Of a stretch of DNA of 64,000 nucleotides, positions 23,233-32,358 are shown in pieces. The stretch spans positions 16,838,221 through 16,902,220 of the forward strand of contig OX387192.1 of NCBI GenBank assembly GCA_947561395.2. The letters run 5' to 3'. Under the pieces are notes generated by a model. It was not told the DNA's origin. It saw nothing but the letters and a program-made list of their open reading frames with translations, and did no database searches. The number at the start of each line of letters is the position of its first letter. Position 1 is the first letter of the stretch. The translations under genes and the position numbers were made by a program. This DNA comes from Buxus sempervirens (lineage: Eukaryota; Streptophyta; Magnoliopsida; Buxales; Buxaceae).

Positions 23233-24065
23233 AAATCAGGAATAAAATAAAATATCTACTGTTCGGTACCTGCAACGCCAAATAAATGGCATTGTCCGAT
23301 CAAAGCGCCGACATACGGTGCGGATTGGACTAAAATAGGAAATCTCTTCGAGATCCGCTCAAACCCATTGATCTTTTTTCTAACGATCGGTCTATAAATA
23401 CTAAGGCAATGCTCGCCATTCTTTCAAGAAAGGGAAGCAGAGAAGAAATGTCGAAAGATCAAGAGCCGATGATCGGAGAAGAAGAAGTCAACAAAGCCGA
23501 TGACTTCATGAGAATGGGCGGGATCGGAAAAGGCGACTCTACTCTCGCTGACCCCATCACGGTAGGTCTTCTCCCACCGAGTTCTAGGTAGAGACGAGAG
23601 TTCTCTCCTCCGACCAACATTTACGCCGGTCGGAGTAGTCGCCATCCCCCCCTCTTTCCTCTTGCCCCTTTGATTAAATTGGCCCTCGCTAACACCATCC
23701 ATGATTGGCGTGCGGAGCAATTTCAGGGGCATATCGGCCCCGGCTGTATTATCAGGCCCCGGCTGAAACATCTGGCCTTGATTGTATGAAAGAGCCAGAA
23801 GAGCTCGGCTTTGGTTGTATGAAAGATCAATGTTGAAATAAAAACATTCTTATTCCTTTTTTAAGTTCTAGTCTTTCCATGACGAGCAGTAGATATGAAA
23901 TAAAACGAGTATGTTGTGCATCCAAAAAGCATGCAAAAAACTACCGATTAAATAAAAAGCCGAGAAGTCGGCTGAATGAAGTTTAAAATGCCAGCCATAT
24001 GGCATTATCATCAAAAAGTGAATACCGAACAAACGGTATAATTGTTTAAAAAAGGTTTTATAAAC
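23233..24065 (+). other. Spacer between integrase and the antisense genes; internal TATA box
   Basis: TATAAATA at 23393-23400 is followed by a 60-codon ORF (23409-23591, MLAILSRKGSREEM) with no recognised domain. The setting resembles an internal promoter but may be chance. The rest looks noncoding and could be 3' untranslated sequence of the convergent sense and antisense transcripts. Confidence 0.3.
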
Positions 24066-25786
24066 TTACCTTTCAAACCAAGTTTTAAATCGGGCATGAT
24101 CATACTTTGCCCGCTCCAATAACAACTGCATCTCAGCTCGACGTACCTCCACCTCCCTTTCATCTCTCATGTGGTCTTCCAAACGGTGACGGCTTGATTC
24201 GATCAGCAGCATCTGAGTCCGGATAGATTCTTTAAGACTGTGTTCCTTAGATTGTAGCCGAGATAATTCGGCCGGAGCAGTCTCCGATGGGTCACCAGCA
24301 ATAGAGCCCTAGCCAAGAGAATTGTTATGAAAAGACCGCCTCAAAGTTTCCAACTGGTGATTATGACCATATACAGCACGAATTTCTTGACGAAAATCGG
24401 AACATCTCACGTTGACAGAACGAAGAAAATCCATGGCCTCCCTTAGCTGCGGCACGGCACTGTAAAACCCAAGCATGGACATCAGCCGATCTCCGGTTGA
24501 AGGATCCCAGCCAGAATTCGTCACTACGGCTCTACATATTAACAATCGAACTTCTGACAGTTCCTCATCAGAAAGTTCTTCAGGCCGACGAAGAACAAAG
24601 GAGCGGAGTTCGTTCCAACTGTCAAAATCCGAAAGAAATGCTGGACGAAGGTCGTGAAATTCTGGAGATGAAAGACAACGGTCTACTTCCATGAAGCAAA
24701 ATCTGACAAATCCGAAGCAAGTACCAGGGAGAGGTCTAAAGTTTTCTTCTTTGGCCACAAGAATTTTCGGCTCAGAAGGTAATTCACCAGAAGAAGAACC
24801 CGAAGAAGCAGCACCAGGAAAAGTGGACGGACCGGCTTCATCAACCCCGGGACAAGGAAAGAAAGGAACCTGCCTAGATGCACTAGGCGACGGATCAGCC
24901 AGAGGAGTGACAAATCGAGTTGAGGAACGGGATGGAGGACTAACATAATGAAATGCACGGGGAGGAGTCGGCATGGGAATTGATCTACCACTACTTCCAG
25001 AATGAACGGGGGGCCCATGCTGAGGACGAGATAAATCAATATCTTCTTCCTCGTCCGAAGAATCGTTAGCCATGACGACACGCTCACCCGGAGGCTGAAC
25101 TCGGAGTCGCAAGCTGGAACGGGTAACGTAAGCACGACCATCCGATACCTCACCATTTGAGCAGATGGGCCACAGCAGAAAAAATGGCAAAGGAAAAACA
25201 GCAAGAAAGAGCAATGCTCTTGAAGGGAAGGAGGACTATCAGTATTTGAAACTCGCTCAGCACGGACGAAGGTGCCGAAAGCAGAAGAAGCATGAGCGGT
25301 GTTAAAAACAGAAGATGAGAAAACGGACAAGGTAGAGTCTATTTCTTCTCCAAGAACCGAAAGGCCTGTGATACAGCAAACATCCAGCAGGGTAGGGGTC
25401 ATAGGTCCATGGTAAAAAGAGAAGGTGTTGGAACCCCGACACCAGAAAAACGAGGCCACCCCAAGTAAAATAGGGTTGAAGGGAATATAGAAGGTGGAAT
25501 AGAAGATTATCTCCGCCAACCCGAGCCTAACCCAGGTCTCCATATAATAAAACCGTAACCGCTCAACCCATTTGTTCCACTCAGGGGAACACTTAGGCCA
25601 GGAACGAGGAAGAGTAATCAGATTACCCCACCTCACAGGATCAGAGGCTCCGATCAAGTGGTAGGAGGAGTGCAGGACTTTTGGGGCCTTTTCCGTATCT
25701 TCATCAGTGCATGGACCAAGAACAGGACCATCCTCACCGTCGAGGAACAGATTCAAGTCATTAGGGTTATCGTCCGCCATGATCAA
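24066..25786 (-). pseudogene. Antisense PMD gene B, shortened and interrupted
   Basis: The start at 25786 reads MIMADDNPNDLNLF. The N-terminal PMD half is clear (WNKWVERLRFYYMETW, SFYHGPMTPTLLDVCCITG) and parallels gene A. After EHCSFLLFFLCHFFCC (near 25170) the second PMD half present in gene A is missing, and the frame changes by a short intron or frameshift. A Ser/Asp/Pro-rich linker follows (SSDEEEDIDLSRPQH), then a helical domain. TAG at 24309-24311 interrupts, and the frame continues as a coiled coil (LSRLQSKEHSLKESIRTQM) to TAA 24066-24068, where a donor-like GTAAGT overlaps. The architecture matches gene A, so I take the two as duplicates. Confidence 0.75.
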
Positions 25787-26120
25787 TATCAGAAACTAGA
25801 CAAGGAAAGCTCGCAGAAAGGAGAAGACGAAACAAAGCAAGGAAACGTATGTAGGAAGAAAAGCTCGTAATGATTCAAAATATCGAGAAGGGCGTTGATA
25901 AGACTGCTGTCTTCCCGAAAAAGGTGCTGATAGTACGATCGCCTTCCCGAAGAAATCGAAACGGCGGCTGAATATCTTCTCGAATAAAGCGTTTTTAAGG
26001 GTAAAGATCATACGGACGAATCAAATTGAAAAGATGAACTTTGTCGAAAAAGGAGCCAATTCTAACGGCCAGGACAGTTGGCAAAATGGATTCCAAAAAG
26101 AATTTAATTCATTAAATGCT

Positions 26121-29100
26121 TTACAAAGAAGTATTTAAAATGGCAGAATATATACGGTCAAAAGACTCTTGGGCAGACCTTTTTTCTTGAACCAAAGTGG
26201 ATCGAAGCAGAGAAGAACCTCGAGCCAACTCTATCTCCGATTTCAGCTCGTGGGAGATCTCGATGCACTGACGGGTCTTCTCCTTCAAGGTATCATCAAC
26301 AGCGTTATTCGTACGAAGAAGTTCCTCCCGTTTATTTACAAGATCAGATCTCCTAGACTGTAACTCAGCAATCTGACGGTCGACCGCCAAAATATCATCA
26401 TCAATGATGTTTATACGGTGGACCGTTTCAATATACTGATGGTGACAAATCTCGCGCTCATTCCTCAACTGTTGCAAAAGTTGATATCGGCCATCAACAG
26501 AATCGGCCGTATTACTCATTTCATGTAGTTTGGCCGAAAGATGGTCAAAGACAACTTTATAGGAGTAAAGGAGAGTAAGTTGAGAGAACACCGATTTTAC
26601 GTCAGGAGATACAGAAGAGAGATCCCGAAGCTGTGCAGCCAACGCCATCACACGAGTAAGAGTCTCTTCGGAAATACCAACTATGCCTGGAGAGAGGAGG
26701 CGGATAATCTCCAATCGGATACTTGTTGGAGATAAGGGCTCAGATGAACCATCCGACGAGAGATTAGAACAAACATCATTCAATATAGTGTCTAATCGGC
26801 CATGGCCATCACCAGAGAGTGATCCCGCAGCAGGAGAAGGAACAAGCGATGAACTGGAACTCCCCAATTCAATAAACGTTTGCTTCGGCCGATCAGTATC
26901 ACCTTCCGCTGCTGTAACAGGAGAATCAGGAGGAATATCGGCCAAGGCAGAAGGACCGGAAGGCCCAATGTACCAATGTAAGTGGTAGACGTTGCAATCT
27001 CAGCTACGGGAAGGGCAGCACTCTGCTCATATCCAGGAGGTAAGTCGGGAGACGGACTTCCTTCTGAAGAATCCTCTCGAATGGATAAATGCTCCTGACC
27101 TTCAGGAAGTGCTAAAGGAGCTGCTGCAATGACACTACCAGGAGAATCCAATGTTTTGGCAGGAACAACGAGATTGACCGAATCAAAAATAGACATGGGA
27201 TCAACAACTAGATCCGAAGAAGATTCCATGACATTGGAAGAAAAAGCAGTTGGACCCGAGGAACTCGAAGCCTAGAAGAATGAGGTGTCAGAAGGAAGAA
27301 TAAAAATAAAAATATGAGCAATGAAGTTTCAGTACCTTCCGAGGACGCCGTTGTAGTGGGACATCATCAGGATCCTCATCATCTTCATACGGGACGATTG
27401 AAAGAGGACATTCTGGTGACAAAGCATCATCCTCGGCCAATTCCCCGGAAGGGGAAGCATGAGCCTCCAAGGCGAGAAACGGCATTTCGCCGGGTGACCG
27501 ACTAACTGAATTGATATCTTCTTGGATCGGTTCAGGCAAAAGTTCAAGTGGACCAGCCTCCAAAGCCAGAGGCGGTACTTCACCTAATGACAGAACAACT
27601 GAGTGAACATCAAGTGGATCGGAAACAAGAAAGATAAGAATATACCTTCTTGGATAGGTGAAGCCAAAGGCTCAAACAAACCCAGTCTTTCAAGATAATA
27701 ATCGGCCGAATGACTGCAGATGTTATTCCACAAAGATTTCCACCAAACATGGAAATCACAACGACATTTGTGACGACGAGGAAGAAAGGGAAGTTGAAAT
27801 TCAACGGCAGCAACTCTATAAGCATCTTCCATATGAGCAGTTTCGGCTACAGTGACAGACGGCCGATCAATAGATTTGGCATTAATTGTGAACAAACCAT
27901 CCACATCAAATAAGGGGATCCTCTGTTCACATTGAAATTGTTGGCCGACACAATTTGGCAAGTATACCTCAAACCCCGGTTTCTTGTTAATCGACTTCAC
28001 AGCATAATTTAAATTTCGAGCCATCAGAAAACTGGCCCAGATAAGATGCTGCTCGTCAGTTATGTCATCTACCATTGAAAGGAAACCGGGAGAATTTGCG
28101 GAGACTTCAAAAGGAGGAGTAGGAAAATGATGAAGATTAAAAAAGAAACAGAAACATTCAGAAAAAGATAGAACAGCTGGAGTGGCAGCCAAACAGGCGT
28201 AGCCACCAAAATCAGAAGGCATGTTGGGAGTGATCGGTACTTGAGCATAAAACTGGGATGGAAAATAGTGATAAGCCCAAAATTGGAGGAACCACAATGG
28301 CCCCCCAGGATTCTGAAGGGTGCCATGAACAAACTCTTGAAGTGAACGGTACAAAACCGATAAAAAGTAAGGAGCAAGGGCAACTTCATACTCACCCAGA
28401 ATTAACTTAACCAATGAGTAATACTCTTTGGTAACTGCTTGAGCCTTGGAACAGAATACAAAGTTGCAGAAAAAATAAAGGAGAAAGTAGAAGTGTTCCA
28501 CCTCATCTGCATGAGCTGGAGGCCGGAATTTGGCACAGTCCTTGATATAGGACCAATAAGAAGAATGAATTGAAGTCGGTGGAGATTCGCTCTCTAACGG
28601 TGGAGGTTCGTTCTCGGACAAAACAATACCCTTTTGCCGGGAAGATCGCACCTTCTTGGAAGCCCTGTTATTCTTCGTTGGGGGTTGCTTTCTTTTCTTT
28701 TCTACCTCTTTCCCTTTGTCACCCACTTCCATCGGAGGTAAATGCTGGTAATCCTTAAGATCCGCCATACCAACCCGGATCTCATGACCAGTCGCGAAGA
28801 AACCAGTAATAAAGCAGACATCCATGACAGTAGGAGTCATCATTCCGCAAGGGAAATTGAAGGTATTGGTCTGAGCATTCCAAAATGAACTCATGGCACA
28901 GAGAAGATCGTGATTGCAGGGAATAGAGTGACAGGAAAAGATAATCATGTCATAAATACCTGTTTTACGCCAAATAACGGCAAAACGATCCTTCATGCGG
29001 TCAACCCAGGCTTTCCATTCAGGGTAAGCAATCAGCCAATTTCGAAAGCGAAGAGGTAGATTGATATTCCTTTCGTCAGTAAAGAGTAAAGGGCCCCTCA

Positions 29101-29224
29101 CTTTCTCAGTCGGGGCCTCCAAAGGAGCATTACTGGCACAAATGAAGGGGCCTACAGATATCGAGCCGTTGAAAACTTCGACTGTAGAAGGATAGTATAT
29201 TAGAGTGCCCTCCATTGAAGACAA
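26121..29224 (-). CDS. Antisense PMD gene A, three exons, near-intact frame
   Basis: Exons 29224-27646, 27583-27336 and 27271-26121 join in phase with GT-AG introns of 62 and 64 bp. They give about 989 codons once one 8-bp tandem duplication (26965-26980) is discounted. Residues about 40-430 are PMD-like: WKAWVDRMKDRFAVIWRKTG, FPCGMMTPTVMDVCFITG, then a Lys-rich insert, then WSYIKDCAKFRPPAHADEV. Exons 2 and 3 encode an acidic Ser/Pro linker with a repeated PIQE...LALEA motif. The C-terminus is a long coiled coil (LRNEREICHHQYIETVHRI onward). PMD proteins are otherwise known from host MAIN/MAIL1 and transposons; the role here is unknown. A TATA box lies just upstream at 29285-29290. The gene lies tail-to-head with gene B, 334 bp apart. 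Confidence 0.8.
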
Positions 29225-29284
29225 AGAAGAAGATAAGACAAACAGCCAAAAAGAAAGAGTAAAGTAAAATCTCGGCTGTGGTAC

Positions 29285-29290
29285 TTTATA
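29285..29290 (-). promoter_or_regulatory. TATA box of antisense gene A
   Basis: On the minus strand TTATAAAGTA lies about 60 bp before the ATG at 29224. A start site near 29255 would leave a leader of about 30 bp. It falls between the gene and the 3' LTR, so the antisense gene appears to have its own promoter rather than relying on the LTR. Not tested. Confidence 0.5.
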
Positions 29291-29429
29291 AGCAAGATAG
29301 AAGATGAAATCCGAAAAGTTTCATCATTACGATCGTAGGGAAATGGCGCGATCTTTTCACATCAAACGACGGACAAATTCTGAAAAACCCGAAATACTTA
29401 CTCATCACACCGGCCGATGACGGCGTCAC

Positions 29430-29447
29430 AAGTAAGTAGGGGGGCAA
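29430..29447 (+). other. Polypurine tract of the 15.6-kb Tat element
   Basis: AAGTAAGTAGGGGGGCAA directly precedes the 3' LTR start TGTTTACACC, the expected place for the plus-strand primer. Confidence 0.85.
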
Positions 29448-30545
29448 TGTTTACACCCTATATAACCGACAAATAAGAGAAGGACACGTGGTGCCTAGGT
29501 GACTTGGTTAGGCCACGACATCAAGGCCCGTAGACTTTGAATGGTTGAGCAGGCCACGTCAGCACGCATACAGAAGAATGCGGTTCGAGCCACGCAAGCC
29601 AATACGACAAAACCATAAATATCAGAAGATCGTGCCATCGGCCGTTCAAGAATAAAACTATTTTTAGATCATGGCCGGGTGGTTACCATTTTGAAACAGA
29701 TAACTGAAGATGACCAACCGCCATGAAGATCGTGCAAGAGTAGGACGTTGAGCAACCGTCAAGGAGCGGCTATAAAAGGTACCAATTCGAAGAACTCAAG
29801 GACACAATCCACACAATCGCAACCGGTTATTATATTATTTTGATCATCCGTGATCCTTTATCCCCTCTAATACAGACGGATAAACTAGGACTTCTCTCAC
29901 TGCTTCCAGTCGCAGTGACATCTTCGACCCCTCTTTACTCCGATTAACACCAGAATCCTGCCACCGGAGAGTAAGTTGAGGCCGCCCCTGACTCGCAGTT
30001 CTGTCTTTACAGAATCCCGAGCAACCGGTCCCGAGACTCACTCTGTTCACGCCAGGTGACTCGTGTATTTTCAGGTAAGCAGCAATCCAAGTTGAACCCC
30101 CTGAATTGGCTTTGCTAGCAGCCGCCCCTTCCTCCTGCGCTTATACTCGATTACGGCTATAAGACCAGGACAGGCCGGTCCTGCGAGCCCTGTCAGTTTT
30201 CTCTTTTTACTTTTGTTTCCCTTTTGAGGATTATCTGTTGTCGTTTTCAGCTATTCGGCCGATTTATTAATAAAGGATTTGTGTGCCGTTAGTTGCTTTC
30301 GCTTTCAAACACTTACAAGAACCCAAAACGAAGACCGAACCCCTAGTCTTCATACCATCGCCTAATCGATTTTATTACAGGTGATTTGCAGTACGACTGA
30401 ACCGATCCCGGTTCAGATTCGGAACAGGTGCCCGGGGTCAGGAATCGACTCGAAAATCATTGTATTAAACGATACTGGCACACCCGCGTAGAGACACATC
30501 ATCAACACAGACACGTGTCCACACCGGCCCATTTTTGGAGCAACA
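29448..30545 (+). repeat. 3' LTR of the 15.6-kb Tat element
   Basis: 1,098 bp, from TGTTTACACC to GGAGCAACA, followed by the GTGTG duplication at 30546-30550. The TATA box is at 29771-29778. It differs from the 5' LTR by about thirty substitutions and a 1-bp gap by eye, nearly all C/T or G/A. Confidence 0.92.
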
Positions 30546-30550
30546 GTGTG

Positions 30551-32358
30551 TTGCTTCTAAATGAAGGTTGTTGTGCTGGTTTGATAATATGATTATGAGA
30601 AGAAAATCTGAATTTTAAACATTCTCAAATACATTTTAAACTGTTGTGTCTATGTCAAATTTTGTATTCTGTTCACATTTATTCGTGTTAAGGTAGATTT
30701 CAGATTCTATTTGTGAATGAAGAAAGATTAGATTTTCAGATTTGTAATGTTTATTTATGGGTTTGATCTTCTTAAAAGTATATACATTCCGTACTATTGC
30801 ATTCTATGCGAAAGATTTTCTTGTATCAATTTATTATTGAGATTTTTTGTGTGGCATCATGATGAGATGTAGTTGAGGTGCTGGTCATTTGGTAATGGAA
30901 GATTTAGGAATTATAGTTGATAAAAGGAATTAAGTTAGGCATATGAGAATAGGTGTGTTGGGCGTAAGAATGTAGTGAATTTATGGTGTTGGTACGGTGT
31001 AGAGATGGGAGTGTTCGACGTGACAATAAGGTGTTACTGGTGGGTACGCTTTGCAAGGACATCTTAATGTTGTAGGGGAGGTCGTTGCAATTGGATGTTG
31101 GACTAATATGATTTGGTAACTATTGCTTTATGTCAATGAGTAAGTTGAGATTTTATGAATTGGGGTTTGCTTATTGTGAGTATTATATATCGCATAGCTG
31201 TGCACATAAGAGTGCGTATACTGTAATGTGTATTTGACATGGACAAAAAATGTTTGGGGGCTTTCAGTAGTGTTGTCGGATGCATTGAATTTCACATTGA
31301 AGGTTCATTACAGTTTTGTTATGGTTATTACACTATGTGGATGTTGGTTTGTGAGGAAAAAGACCATGTATTACTTGATTTTATGCATATGGACAGAACC
31401 TCATGTCTAACCCCTTTAATTTACTCTATATTGCTACTTGTGAACAATATGTTTGTAGAAAACTCAGAATTTCATGTTTGTCCATAAACTATTTAAATAC
31501 TCATGGGTGCATCCCAGATGGTAAATATGGAAGTGTGATGGGTTTTAAATTTTAGATGCATAGTTTGGTTTAAATCACTGGAAATTAATATCTACTATGA
31601 TTCTTACTTCGTCAACTTAAAATAAATAATTTCCTGAGAATGTCTGAGCATTTAATGGCAGTTTGATGATGTGCCATCTATTAGCATTGGGATTTAATTG
31701 AATATGATTGTGGGTATTGATATTGTACTCCTGGCCTATACTAGTTGAGTACCCAGCTTGTGTTATTCGCTAGGAGGTATATGGTGAATGTCCTGCTAGT
31801 TATATACTAGTTCAGTACCTAACTTGGAACAATAGTTGGGAGAATTAAATGATAGTACTGCTGATTAATACACTAGTTCAGTACCCAACTTGAAATAGTA
31901 ATTGGGATATGGACACGATTGTACTACTAATATTGATACTAGTTCAGTACCCAGTTGGAAAACTTGTGGGATGATTTTTCGTACTTATAGTGCTAGACCA
32001 CGTATTAGTTAAGTATCCACAAGAATACTACTGGGAGATTATTACTCTTAGTTAGTATACTAGTTGAGTACCCAGTATATAATGCCTGTTGGAAGAGGTA
32101 TTGATGATTATGATGTGATTTATGAGTACTCTTAGTGCACAACACTAGTATAAGTACCCAGGGTGATCTTGAGTCTCTTGGGAGATTGATATTCACAGTG
32201 TGGGTTACCTTATTTTATATTGCACTTATAGTTATTTATTTTATTGTCTTTCCATACAACTGATTAGTTGTTATTGTTTAATTTGTATTTCCATTTTCTA
32301 TTTGGTTAGTCTAATTACCTTGCCATATGATGATTGTTAGAAAAGCATTTTCCCCTAT
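30551..32358 (+). other. Host flank passing into a Del/Tekay-like LTR (left part)
   Basis: The first few hundred bases continue the sequence interrupted at 14959. Somewhere before 31700 this becomes an LTR whose right part lies at 46279-46838, beyond the inserted 13.9-kb element. I could not find a clear TG start, so its left end may be lost. No gene is recognised, and short ORFs at 31228-31487 look incidental. Confidence 0.4.
31735..32175 (+). repeat. 66-bp tandem array in a Del-like LTR
   Basis: CTAGTT(G/C)AGTACCCA recurs at 31741, 31807, 31873 and 31939, then with more variation near 32005, 32060 and 32144. The period is 66 bp over the better-conserved copies. Between markers the sequence is divergent. 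Confidence 0.75.

Larger units (their letters stand above)
14960..30545 (+). mobile_element. Complete Tat-lineage Ty3/Gypsy retrotransposon with two antisense PMD genes
   Basis: The 15,586-bp element is bounded by near-identical LTRs and GTGTG target duplications (14955-14959, 30546-30550). The order on the plus strand is LTR, primer site, gag, protease, reverse transcriptase, RNase H, archaeal-type RNase H, integrase. Two minus-strand PMD genes follow, then a polypurine tract and LTR. The RT-RNH-aRNH-INT order and the DNG protease motif are typical of the Tat clade. The sense genes carry several stops and frameshifts, so the copy is not autonomous. My hand comparison of the LTRs finds roughly thirty differences over 1.1 kb, mostly transitions, implying an insertion that is not very recent. 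Confidence 0.93.
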
